Of a stretch of DNA of 36,954 bases, positions 1-7,758 are shown in pieces. Position 1 is the stretch's first letter; each line of letters begins with the position of its first letter. The position numbers and the translations under genes are program-made. The stretch spans positions 1-36,954 of the forward strand of contig JAFKJY010000093.1 in the NCBI GenBank assembly GCA_017305835.1. The letters are read 5' to 3'. Below the pieces are notes generated by a model. The model did not search any database. It was not told the DNA's origin and saw nothing but the letters and a program-made list of their open reading frames with translations. This DNA is from Hyphomicrobiales bacterium. Its GTDB lineage: Bacteria; Pseudomonadota; Alphaproteobacteria; Rhizobiales; Rhizobiaceae.

Positions 1-34
1 CGTATCTTCGCAATCGTCTCCACGACCAACATCC

Positions 35-65
35 AAAACAAATGCCTCCGATCAAACCGGAGGCA
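35..65 (-). terminator. Hairpin with T-rich tail, minus strand
   Basis: An 8-bp perfect stem (TGCCTCCG at 43-50 pairing with CGGAGGCA at 58-65) encloses a 7-nt loop. Read on the minus strand it is followed by TTTGTTTT (42-35), the layout of a factor-independent terminator. It could end minus-strand transcription, or it may be an attenuating hairpin near the end of an IS21-type element that continues past the window edge. Confidence 0.5.
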
Positions 66-87
66 GTGTGAAACACCTGCCGTTACA

Positions 88-148
88 GGGGTCCCTTTTG
101 GATGCCGATCACCCCTGAAACGGGGTCCTTATTCCACGCCGAAACACA
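88..148. repeat. Pair of IS21-like terminal repeats
   Basis: Two imperfect copies of a GGGGTCC...GCCGA unit lie at 88-115 and 122-148. This doubled arrangement resembles the multiple terminal repeats of rhizobial IS21-family elements. The orientation would fit an element end lying here with the body extending left of the window. The assignment is from memory of the family and needs comparison with known ends. Confidence 0.4.
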
Positions 149-230
149 CTCGGGATCCTTCTCGTCGCTTTCGAGATAGGCCTTCGCCACGTCGATGGCG
201 CTCTGGTGATGGCAATCTGCAAGGGACCGA

Positions 231-560
231 TCACAGTTGCGAGGTCCGGTGCGAGCGCTCGCCGCCGAGAACTGGCCAGCCTTCTGAGCAGTCGAATTGG
301 AACGCCTCGCCGAGCTCGAACACCAACGGCACGAAGGTGCCGGGCCTGCTCGTTGCATCTGACGCTGGCGATCTGCCTTCCAGGCGCGCAAAGGCCGTAA
401 CGCGCCCGTAAGAGCCTTCATAGCCGAGGCTCATCAGGTCCGAATGCAACTGCTTGATCGGCCACTGCTGCTTGCGCGGCTTGTTCGCCTCGGTCCGCAG
501 CCAGACCGACAGACGCTCGGCATAGGCATCAAGCTTGCTGGGCCGATCCGGCAACTTGAA
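231..560 (-). pseudogene. IS21-family transposase IstA, internal fragment
   Basis: This minus-strand frame of about 107 codons resembles the middle of IstA. It has a basic stretch around KPRKQQWPIKQL, then GYEGSYGRVTAF, and it ends with FDCSEGWPVLGGER, which matches the IstA motif around the first catalytic Asp (normally FDWSEDW.VLGGER). There is no ATG: the frame opens at a TTG and stays open upstream. The N-terminal HTH, the rest of the DDE domain and istB are all missing, so this is a remnant. IstA is normally about 500 residues. Confidence 0.6.
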
Positions 561-703
561 GCGAAGATGGACAGGACCGGGAAGGTGCGGGGGACTGGGC
601 CAGAGTAAGAGGCTTGTTGCCGCTATTCGTGGTCACATTCGGGCCTACGTTGAAGCGTCAATTCGACACATGCGTCGTCCCGGCGAGCTGGTGTCATTCG
701 CTG

Positions 704-1303
704 TCAGATGACCACTACCGTCGCCCCCACTGGAGTGCGCTCATAGAGATCGACGATGTCGTCGTTCGTCAAACGAATGCAACCGCTCGACATAGCATTG
801 CCTATCGACCAAGGTTCGTTCGTGCCGTGTATCCGGAACATGGTGTCGCGATTGCCGCGGTAGAGATAAAGGGCGCGCGCGCCGAGCGGATTGTTCAACC
901 CTCCCTCGACTCCGCCTGCATACTGCACCAGATGCGGCTTGCGTCGCAGCATGTTTGCCGTGGGCGTCCATGACGGCCATTCCGCCTTGCGGCCGATTTT
1001 CGCCTTGCCCTTGAGGGTGAGTCCCTGCTCGCCGACGCCGACGCCGTAGCGCGTCGCCCAGCCGCCCTCCTCGACGTGATAGAGGTAGAACTCCGACGTA
1101 TTGACGACGATTGTCCCAGGCGCCTCACCACCGTCATAGGGCACGCGCTGCTTTCGATAACTCGGATCCACCCGGTAGTTTTCCGCGTTGAGGGCAACGG
1201 GCACTGGCTGCACCACATCCTGTATCGTCGACATGCACCCGGTGGTCGACAGCGCCAAACCGCCAAGCAACAGCCCTCGGCGCGTAATCGTCTCATTCCT
1301 CAT
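704..1303 (-). CDS. L,D-transpeptidase (YkuD family), lipoprotein
   Basis: The product is 199 residues. YkuD-domain enzymes form 3-3 peptidoglycan cross-links or attach proteins to peptidoglycan in the periplasm. The catalytic signature is present: HGTN with His159, then SSGCIRL with the nucleophile Cys175. The N-terminus has a twin-arginine-like TRRGLLLGG segment and a lipobox ending in Cys23 (LSTTGC), so export as a lipoprotein is likely, perhaps by Tat. Length is normal for the single-domain rhizobial form and no lesion is visible. The ATG at 1303 has a GAGGA directly next to it, so the spacing is poor. It lies downstream of a broken TraB/GumN-like gene on the same strand, and no functional link is evident. 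Confidence 0.9.
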   Translation of the reverse strand: MRNETITRRGLLLGGLALSTTGCMSTIQDVVQPVPVALNAENYRVDPSYRKQRVPYDGGEAPGTIVVNTSEFYLYHVEEGGWATRYGVGVGEQGLTLKGKAKIGRKAEWPSWTPTANMLRRKPHLVQYAGGVEGGLNNPLGARALYLYRGNRDTMFRIHGTNEPWSIGNAMSSGCIRLTNDDIVDLYERTPVGATVVVI

Positions 1304-1648
1304 ATCTGCCCTCGAGAAGCCATCTATGCATCTGCTCCGATCCTTCTACGTCAGATTGCGGGCAGAAGGCGCACTTTCGACTTGGTTGGTATGGCTCAGA
1401 TACTCGAAAATGCAGATCGATGGCAATCTGCGGCTCGTTGCGGTCCTGGAGCACAGCTCCGGCGCTGTGACGATGCTTGGCACAACGGCCCGCGCTCGAG
1501 ACGCTGCTATCGCTGTTGAGCGCCACACCCCAGGAATGACGCGACCCTGTATGGGCACTACAGGCCTCCCGAAATTTACGAAGAAGCGCGGATGTCCAGT
1601 TCCGCCAAATCGCCGTCCCCGTTTCCACGGGGGTGTGGCCTTCTTGCA
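1304..1648. other. Unassigned stretch between ldt and the TraB/GumN remnant
   Basis: A minus-strand frame is open from 1649 to 1293, overlapping the start of the L,D-transpeptidase. Its translation is rich in His, Arg and Ser and matches nothing I recognise. The TraB/GumN frame also stays open to 1346 but loses family resemblance after about 1649. I see no convincing gene here; it may be foreign sequence joined by a deletion. Confidence 0.35.
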
Positions 1649-2225
1649 ATTGACCATGGCTGACAACATCCAGGGCTTCATCTTGGAAACGCTCGCGGGG
1701 GAAATGCCGCGCGCTTCCAGCGCCTTGTTCAATCTTGCCGCGTCTTCGGGCGAAAGCAGTGATAAGAGGGTCGTGCAGTCGGTGAACATCATCAACTCCG
1801 GCTTCCGCATCAAACCAGCCAACATTTTTGCCTGGTCAAGAACCTCGGTCGTTTCGATCACAACGGTCTTCGAAGCGTCGAACGCTGATTGAGCATTCAG
1901 CTTCAAACTGACGACGCGCGGGTCAGTCATATGCATCGTGCCGTAAAGGTACGATGGCTCTTGCCCGTCTCCCTCAACTTTCCATAGCTGCCCCTTTCCA
2001 TCCGGAGTGCCCGCAGCCTCCGCCTTTATCTTCTCGAGAAGCGCCGGATCGCTTTTTTGGTGCTGCCATCAGATTGCCACCGGTGCATTCGGCGGTCTTC
2101 GCTAAAGCTCGTTCAGTCGTCGGCGCAACGAAGAAGACAACCGAAATCAGAAAGAACATCGTAAGAAGACTGGTGCTGGCATGGAACCCGATCCGTCGGT
2201 GGTATTCGCTAGGCCGGTCATTCAC
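1649..2225 (-). pseudogene. TraB/GumN-like protein, frameshifted and truncated
   Basis: The 5' frame (GTG at 2225) encodes a signal-peptide-like segment followed by AECTGGNLMA. After 2060 the family sequence continues in another frame: DPALLEKIKAEA, then GQLWKVEGDGQEPSYLYGTMHMTDP, given here in parts across 2045-1920. The YGTMHMTDP core is the GumN/TraB hallmark. LLSPEDAARLNKAL and KMKPWML follow down to about 1649. The frame switch falls at a run of six A on the minus strand (2053-2058 as T6), so a one-base indel is the simplest cause. The C-terminal third, with the second conserved E/H region, is absent. TraB/PrgY/GumN proteins are metalloprotease-like and poorly understood. The gene is almost certainly inactive unless the indel is a sequencing error. 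Confidence 0.65.
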
Positions 2226-2434
2226 TAGCCGAAAGAAGCCGAGAAACGTTAATCGGCCGGGCCGCAGGATGATTTAGGTCCGTCGCCAAGAGGGGCCGCT
2301 TGTCCTTCGTGGCACCTGTTCCAAACGAGAGCGTCAGAACGCTCATCGTGGGCGGGTCATCAGTTCGCACCGTTTTGCTCAGGTGTGAAACTGAGCTCTT
2401 GAATCATAGCGGCAAGTGCGGGCCAATAGCCCTC

Positions 2435-2887
2435 ATGGAACCAAACCAGTCAGCGCCGGATCAAAAGGAAATAGTTGAAACGATTTGCCGCGCGAAAGGG
2501 CTTCGGATCACCGGGCCACGGCGAATCATCATCAGCGTCATTTCTGAAATGGCGGATTATCCCGATATGGTGGAGTTGCACCAGCGCATCCAGGCATTAA
2601 ACAGACGCATCTCTCTTTCCACGGTCTATCGCAACCTACGGCAACTCGTCGAGGCTGGGATAGTCATCCGTCACACGCTTGAGCATGGTCGCTCGCGTTA
2701 TGAACTGGCAGGTCGCCAGCATCATGATCATTTAGTCGACCACAAAACTGGAAAGCTCATTGAATTCCACTCCCCCGAACTTGAGACACTGCTGGACAAT
2801 TTGGCCGCCCAACACGGTTATAAAGTCGTAGGCCATCGTCTGCAGGTTTACGTCGAAGCCGCCACGGCGGCCGATCCGCAGGATTGA
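2435..2887 (+). CDS. Fur-family metalloregulator (Fur/Mur-like)
   Basis: The product is 150 residues from the ATG at 2435, the usual Fur length. The frame is open 135 bp farther upstream but that part has no Fur resemblance. The N-terminal winged helix contains GLRITGPRRIII and the recognition-helix motif ISLSTVYRNLRQLVEAG. The metal-binding hinge HHDHLVDHKTGKLIEF follows and then the dimerisation domain. As in alphaproteobacterial Fur/Mur proteins, the structural CxxC zinc cysteines are absent (VDHKTG instead of a Cys pair). Such proteins repress iron- or manganese-uptake genes with Fe2+ or Mn2+ as corepressor. The target cannot be told from this window. A small membrane-protein gene overlaps or abuts its 3' end. 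Confidence 0.85.
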   Translation: MEPNQSAPDQKEIVETICRAKGLRITGPRRIIISVISEMADYPDMVELHQRIQALNRRISLSTVYRNLRQLVEAGIVIRHTLEHGRSRYELAGRQHHDHLVDHKTGKLIEFHSPELETLLDNLAAQHGYKVVGHRLQVYVEAATAADPQD

Positions 2888-2892
2888 CTGAC

Positions 2893-3279
2893 GTGCGCTC
2901 AACAAAGGGCTCAAAAGATGACAGCGACCGCGCCTCCAGTGGCGATGAAGGTCGAACGAAAAGGAGGCACGAGGCTGGCTGCGAGTTGCGCGGGCAAGGA
3001 AGCAGGGCCTCGGGTCGTCAAATCCTCGCGCAGTTCGTCGCCGGCGGGCGCCGCCGTCTGGGTAAAATAGAACGCAAAGACCGGAATGCGCTTATTGCCT
3101 CAGCGTGCATCATGGCCGTCTTCGCGACGGCGCCACTTTATCTATCTACCGTAATGATCGCGATCGGCAGCTTTTCGACCGGCGCCGCAGGGGGATTTCC
3201 CGTCCTGTTCGTGGCGGCCTTTTTCCTTCTGTTCTGGCTGAGGGCGCGATATCAGAAAAAGCGCGACAGCGAAAAATAG
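2893..3279 (+). CDS. Small two-helix membrane protein, unknown function
   Basis: The product is about 128 residues from a GTG at 2893; a TTG at 2884 overlaps the fur-like stop. I do not recognise the family. Roughly 65 charged, Arg/Lys-rich residues come first. Two hydrophobic segments follow (around ACIMAVFATAPLYLSTVMIAIG and GGFPVLFVAAFFLLFWL), ending with a basic tail RARYQKKRDSEK. An ATG at 2918 in another frame opens a 50-codon ORF that ends at the junction with the IERKDRN region. The true N-terminus might therefore be in that frame with an indel near 3070. The downstream half, with the membrane segments, is the more reliable part. Confidence 0.45.
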   Translation: MRSTKGSKDDSDRASSGDEGRTKRRHEAGCELRGQGSRASGRQILAQFVAGGRRRLGKIERKDRNALIASACIMAVFATAPLYLSTVMIAIGSFSTGAAGGFPVLFVAAFFLLFWLRARYQKKRDSEK

Positions 3280-3715
3280 CTCCGTAGCCCCCTCGCATAC
3301 AACGTTGGAACGTTGCACTCCAGTTCGTCCAGCCACACACCCCGGCCGAGGAACCCGAGGGCGTCCTCCGATCGCCAGCGAGAGTGCCCGCCTGATGAGA
3401 TTTTTGGGAATCCTGACGGCTGATCATAGCCATACAATGTCGATCAATGGCTGTTCGCAGCGCAACAATTCGATCCCAGGCATTGCCGTCGAAGCGACGA
3501 TAAGAAGCCGTACACTACGCTGAGCTACGCCAACAGGCCTGGCGCCAAGGCTGAGTTGCGCGCGAACCTTAGTGGCGTCGACACGACGGCGGTTGACTTT
3601 CTTCAGCAGGCGCTGGTTCCCATCGGCGTGGCCGTTTCGCGGAACTCAATACTGACACGACGGCCGCCGGACTCGGGATCTATGCGTGCGTGGTGGTGTG
3701 GAATCTAATTCTCCT
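3280..3715. other. Mostly unassigned stretch with one open frame
   Basis: A plus-strand frame is open from 3430 to the TAA at 3706-3708 (92 codons) and includes LSYANRPGAKAEL and GVDTTAVDFLQQAL. It has protein-like composition but no ATG, and I cannot assign it to a family. A 16-bp inverted repeat (CAACGTT, 2 nt, AACGTTG) sits at 3300-3315. Nothing else is supported. Confidence 0.3.
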
Positions 3716-4339
3716 TCAATTCCGCCCATTCGCATCGTCATGAACGGCTTTGTGATGTTCCTCATGCGCATCGCGCAGGATGCCGATGCCGCCCCAGATC
3801 GCGATGCCCGCGACGCCAATACCGACCACAAGATCGGGCCAGTTGCTGCCCAGCCACCAAACCAAGCCGCCAGCGATCAGGATGCCGCCATTTGATGCGA
3901 AATCGTTGATACTGAAGGTGTTTGCAGCCCTAACGTTCACATCCGGATTTTTAATCCGTGCAAGAAGCCAGACGCAGACCAAATTCACTATGGCTGCCAC
4001 CAACGCCATCGAGATCATCAGCGGTCCCAGAGGTTCCGATCCAGAAAAATATCGGCGCACCGCATCGATCAGGATGCCGATAGCAAAAAGCAGCAGCACG
4101 CCGCCGGAGACATTCGCGGCGGAGCGCTTCCACTTATCAGCGCGGGTCATGGCGAAAAGGCTTAGACCATAGACCAAACTGTCTGAGCCATTGTCGAGCC
4201 CGTTGGCGATTAGCGCGCTTGAATCACCGAGCGCTCCGCTGGCAAAGAATCCGAGGGCAATGGCCACATTGAGCAGCAGAACGATCCAAAGCGTTCGACG
4301 CTGCCGATCCACCGGATTGTCGCCTAAGCTTTCAATCAT
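3716..4339 (-). CDS. Cation transporter, short CDF-family protein
   Basis: The product is 207 residues from the internal ATG at 4339. The frame starts 21 codons farther up, without family resemblance. About six hydrophobic segments are visible. Two polar signatures sit in the helices that carry the metal site in cation diffusion facilitators: ANGLDNGSDSLVYGLSL and FSINDFASNGGILIAGGLVWW. CDF proteins exchange Zn2+, Co2+, Cd2+ or similar ions for protons at the inner membrane. The classical HxxxD pairs are replaced by DNxxD and NDxxxN, typical of a short subfamily. The C-terminal cytoplasmic domain is missing and replaced by a His-rich tail (HEEHHKAVHDD). Substrate is unknown. The gene stands alone. 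Confidence 0.75.
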   Translation of the reverse strand: MIESLGDNPVDRQRRTLWIVLLLNVAIALGFFASGALGDSSALIANGLDNGSDSLVYGLSLFAMTRADKWKRSAANVSGGVLLLFAIGILIDAVRRYFSGSEPLGPLMISMALVAAIVNLVCVWLLARIKNPDVNVRAANTFSINDFASNGGILIAGGLVWWLGSNWPDLVVGIGVAGIAIWGGIGILRDAHEEHHKAVHDDANGRN

Positions 4340-4402
4340 CCCAATAGGCCTTCGTTGGAGCTTGTGAAAAAAGCGCGGGTGCTGTCTCACACATAGTTGC
4401 AT

Positions 4403-4718
4403 TTAGCCTCGACGCGCCGGGAAATGTGGTTTGGCACTCGCATCCGCGACCCAACGAGGCAAGCCCGACCTCGGCGAGGTCATGAAAGCCCTCACTCGTG
4501 GCAATGGGGAGTACCTGCCTGAAGTTCCATCGCATCCGGATATCGCCAGTGTGAGACTTCCAGACCTGCGGTGCTTGAATTGCTACGCCCATGTTGGAAG
4601 AAACCGAGGCGCACTGAACCACCATCGGGCGCGCCAGCCATAAAGTCATGGTACCGATGCACTGTCATCGGGACCTTCCCGATCAGCATCCCAACCGGCC
4701 GCCCCCTCTGATAGCCGG
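4403..4718. other. Intergenic stretch, nothing recognised
   Basis: Short frames exist on both strands (for example plus 4431-4643 and minus 4492-4740), but none has a recognisable motif, a good ribosome-binding site or a family resemblance. It probably contains the promoter of the minus-strand cation transporter and decayed sequence. Confidence 0.3.
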
Positions 4719-7262
4719 TTAGACGACATAGCGGTCCCAACCGCCGTAATGCTCGCTGCTACGAGTTCCGCGCGGCATGCTTAGACTGATCAGGAGAAGG
4801 CCGACAATAACGCTATTCGTAGCCGCGATTCCGTTCGCCCCGGCGAGAAGCCATGGCGCGGCGACCAGCCAGAGACCAAAGGCGACGTTGATGAAGCGAA
4901 GCGGCCGCGCAACCTCGGCCATCGCAATGACCGCGGTTGTTACGATCAACGCCCCGATGAGATGATCGCTGTCTGCAATTGGAGGTTCCGAACCGAAGAC
5001 GAGCCGGCTGAACATGAGCCAGACACCGAGAATCGCACTGATGATGAGGGTCCAGGGTACGGTGACGCCGCGAGCCGCGTCTGAAACCAATCTGCCCGGC
5101 GGAAGATCGAAGCCAGGACGCTTTTCGTCTTTGCCGCTCCCGGGCAGCGCGTCGCCCATGAAGAAGGAGCGCCAGAAAGGCCGCCCCCGACGGGTGTTCT
5201 GGACGAGGAACTGACCCATGGCAACGAGCTCATCCAGCGAAAAAGGAATCATTATCAGCATGGCGAGCGCTGCCAGCAGGCAAAGCGTGCAATAGGTGCC
5301 AATCATGATCGGTTGTATGATGATGAAGTAGATGGAGATGACACCAAGCGGCACCACCACGAGGCCGAACAGAAGCACCATCCAAGGCATCGTTCGCCAC
5401 CGGGCGCGCCCACCCATGACGCCCATCAGCACCTCGAACATGTAGGTCGTTGCGCCTAACCCTCCGTCGGCGACCGGCCATGCCTTCGAAACGTCGGAGG
5501 TGATGATGAATTCGGTGCCGTTTCGGACGGCCTCGCCTGCGAAGAATGGTTCCCACACCCCGTCGATATGCCCAAACTGGTATGCCGCCAGCACGCGTGA
5601 AATGACGAAGCCGATGGCGCCGAGTGCGATGATTGGAATCCGCTGCAAGTAGGTGGACGGCGAGTATGTCCAGCCGGGCGGCATGTCGGAGGAATCCATC
5701 ATGCCTTCCATGCTCATACCCGGCATCATCGGCACAAGGATCGCAAAGGTGATCACCAGGGCACCGACGAAGGTGTCGTTGGCGTAGACGGCAGCGCTCG
5801 GGGACCAGAAGATCAGAGGCGCAAAAAGCAGCCATACCCCGACCGCAGTGTTCGCCCACTGGGCCCAGCTGAACCGCGACGAGAGCGATAGCGCTGCGAA
5901 GCCCATTATGAGCAAGCCGCTGATCAAGTCGCTCCAGGCGGTAAGGTTGTTGCGCAATGACGGCTCCCAGAGGCCCCTCTCCTCAGTCACCCGCATCACG
6001 GCTGCACTGAACGTGTCCTCGCCGAACGTGCCGAACACAAAAGGACTCGTCGCCAACCACAGCCCGAGCAGCATGTTGAGGAAATGCACCCAGAGCATGT
6101 CGAAATGCATCCTCCGCATCCCATCAGCATGCTCTCGCGTCATTTTGAGATGCCGAACCGGATCGTGCGCCATATGCGCTTCCTGCTCATTTCCGACCTG
6201 TTCCGCCGCCACCTTGGCCGAATTCAGCTTGTTGGCCTTGTACCAACCGACCGGATCGGCTTTCAGGGTTTCGATCATCTTGGGAAGCGTGCCGCTCAAC
6301 GAGTGTTTCGGCTTCCAGCCGAGGAGTTTTCGCGCACGGGAAATGTCCAACTCATAGTGGTCGTCGGAGCTGTCGACCATCCACGGCCTGATGAAGGGGT
6401 CCTTATCCAGGATTTCGCCCTCGATCCAGGCACCTGTTCGGGCCAGGGTTTTTGGGATTTGCCGGGTCTCCCAATCCTCATCGTGAATCAACCGTCCAAG
6501 CTTTTTTTGCAGGGCTCCAAAGCCAAGTGTTTCGGCCTCGCCAAGAAGGATGGGCTGTTCCGGCGGCAGCTTCTTGCGCCGTTCCACGATGCGCAGCAGA
6601 GCATCGGTAAGGTCGTCGAGATGCAGATATGGCTGTCCGGCGTTGAGATCGCCCGGATACACGTGGCTGATGAGTTGGCGCTCGTAAATGCGAGCGATCT
6701 GGCGGGAAAGAAAAGCCGAGTGGCACATGTCGTCGTAAACGCCGGCGGGGCGCACCATCACGACAGGGATTTCGCCCCGCTGCTCGCGGATCAGAACTTC
6801 GGTGCGGATCTTTGATTCACGGTATGGAAGCTTCGGGTCGAGCGGCGAGTCCTCGTCTATCCGCTGGCCGTGTCCGCTAGGCGCGTGAACAAGCATGGTG
6901 CTGGCGAAGACGAACTGCTCAACCTCGAAGTCCTGGAGCTTTCGCAGCAGCCGCTCTGTACCGTGGACGGTCACCTGCTCGTACTTTGGGTTGGGCTCAC
7001 CAGTCAGATCAAAATAAGCGGCCAGATGAATGACCGAAGCGATACGGTTGCCATAGGCTGTCCGCACACGCTGGAACGCCTGTTCCACGCTCTCGTCGGA
7101 AGTGAGATCGATGCAGATGCATTCGGCGGCAGCAGGTGGATGTGGCGAGATTTCGCGATCGAAGCCGATAGGGGTGAAGCGCCTGGCAAGCTTTGCGATG
7201 ACGGCGGAGCCGATGAAGCCGCTGCTTCCGGTGACGACCACAACTTCTCTGCTGCCGTTCAT
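4719..7262 (-). CDS. SDR epimerase / SPW / VKOR-like / SPW fusion membrane protein
   Basis: The product is 847 residues. Start chosen at the ATG at 7262, 7 nt after GGAG; a neighbouring ATG at 7268 is too close to that site. Residues 1-350 are an extended short-chain dehydrogenase/epimerase: TGSSGFIG nucleotide loop (12-18), HLAAY, and the catalytic YRESK (Tyr147, Lys151). After a linker, residues about 390-515 hold hydrophobic SPW-type segments (WLATSPFVFG, WLLFAPLIFW). Residues about 540-680 resemble a vitamin K epoxide reductase domain with CTLC (Cys658, Cys661). Residues about 735-825 hold a second SPW module (GLWLVAAPWLL). The membrane half has only these two cysteines, so the usual VKOR loop pair is missing. 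The activity is probably a quinone- or thiol-linked redox reaction at the membrane, with the SDR part cytoplasmic. The substrate is unknown. It lies 31 bp downstream of a 38-residue membrane-peptide gene. Confidence 0.8.
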   Translation of the reverse strand: MNGSREVVVVTGSSGFIGSAVIAKLARRFTPIGFDREISPHPPAAAECICIDLTSDESVEQAFQRVRTAYGNRIASVIHLAAYFDLTGEPNPKYEQVTVHGTERLLRKLQDFEVEQFVFASTMLVHAPSGHGQRIDEDSPLDPKLPYRESKIRTEVLIREQRGEIPVVMVRPAGVYDDMCHSAFLSRQIARIYERQLISHVYPGDLNAGQPYLHLDDLTDALLRIVERRKKLPPEQPILLGEAETLGFGALQKKLGRLIHDEDWETRQIPKTLARTGAWIEGEILDKDPFIRPWMVDSSDDHYELDISRARKLLGWKPKHSLSGTLPKMIETLKADPVGWYKANKLNSAKVAAEQVGNEQEAHMAHDPVRHLKMTREHADGMRRMHFDMLWVHFLNMLLGLWLATSPFVFGTFGEDTFSAAVMRVTEERGLWEPSLRNNLTAWSDLISGLLIMGFAALSLSSRFSWAQWANTAVGVWLLFAPLIFWSPSAAVYANDTFVGALVITFAILVPMMPGMSMEGMMDSSDMPPGWTYSPSTYLQRIPIIALGAIGFVISRVLAAYQFGHIDGVWEPFFAGEAVRNGTEFIITSDVSKAWPVADGGLGATTYMFEVLMGVMGGRARWRTMPWMVLLFGLVVVPLGVISIYFIIIQPIMIGTYCTLCLLAALAMLIMIPFSLDELVAMGQFLVQNTRRGRPFWRSFFMGDALPGSGKDEKRPGFDLPPGRLVSDAARGVTVPWTLIISAILGVWLMFSRLVFGSEPPIADSDHLIGALIVTTAVIAMAEVARPLRFINVAFGLWLVAAPWLLAGANGIAATNSVIVGLLLISLSMPRGTRSSEHYGGWDRYVV

Positions 7263-7293
7263 TCTCATGCTCCGCGCCGCACATTCAGACGCC

Positions 7294-7410
7294 TCAGCTC
7301 CGCAGATATTTGACGAGCGCTGCAATCACGAGCACGAGAACCACAAGGACCAGGATCCAGAGGACAGCCATTCCGCCCATCATCCACATGCCGCCCATAC
7401 CATCCATCAT
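7294..7410 (-). CDS. 38-residue Met/Gly-rich single-helix membrane peptide
   Basis: This small gene has a strong ribosome-binding site (AAAGGAG, 7 nt before ATG 7410). The product begins MMDGMGGMWMMGGM and continues into one hydrophobic helix (AVLWILVLVVLVLVIAALV), ending KYLRS. Six to seven methionines near the N-terminus would face one side of the membrane and could bind Cu+ or another soft metal; that is inference. Similar short membrane peptides are common in alpha- and betaproteobacterial metal-resistance clusters. It is followed after 31 bp by the SDR-SPW-VKOR fusion on the same strand, so co-transcription is likely. Confidence 0.7.
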   Translation of the reverse strand: MMDGMGGMWMMGGMAVLWILVLVVLVLVIAALVKYLRS

Positions 7411-7471
7411 GGCTGATCTCCTTTGCAGCAAACGCTGTTGAGCCCGACCGGACGACTACGCTTCAGCCGCA

Positions 7472-7669
7472 TCAGTCTGGGTGAATTAGTTCGCCATAGG
7501 CTTCCATCAAGGTGCAGTGGCGCCGAGTACGCTGTTGAACGCACGGTTCTCGGTCCAAAGCTTCGAGTGCGCGCAGCAAATGCTCGGCGATCTCCAGCCT
7601 GTTTTGTCGACAGGCACACTTGAACACGCGGAGAATGTCTTGTTCCAACTGATCGGCGTCTAAGGCCAT
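7472..7669 (-). CDS. 65-residue Cys-containing soluble protein, unknown function
   Basis: The start ATG at 7669 follows AAGGAGGTGACGAAA, the best Shine-Dalgarno in this half of the window. The frame is open far upstream, but that extension belongs to other sequence. The protein is helical and charged: LEQDILRVFKCACRQNR, then AEHLLRALEALDREP, and ends YGELIHPD. Four cysteines (two as CAC) could hold a metal or respond to redox state, but this is inference. I do not recognise a named family. It lies between the ccdA remnant and the 38-residue membrane peptide, all on the minus strand, so it probably belongs to the same unit. Confidence 0.65.
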   Translation of the reverse strand: MALDADQLEQDILRVFKCACRQNRLEIAEHLLRALEALDREPCVQQRTRRHCTLMEAYGELIHPD

Positions 7670-7758
7670 TTTCGTCACCTCCTTCCCTGGGTCCGAGCCT
7701 GCGCTATCCAGCGATGGGAAGGTCAAATCACGATTTCTTCGACTCTCCTCCATCAGGT

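Noticed and set aside
2300..2434. Upstream extension of the Fur-like protein to a TTG/alternative start near 2300
   Set aside because: The extra 45 residues have no Fur resemblance and would exceed the normal family length.
3300..3315. Inverted repeat CAACGTT-GG-AACGTTG as an operator or terminator
   Set aside because: Arms are only 7 bp, no T run follows and no clear gene start is near.
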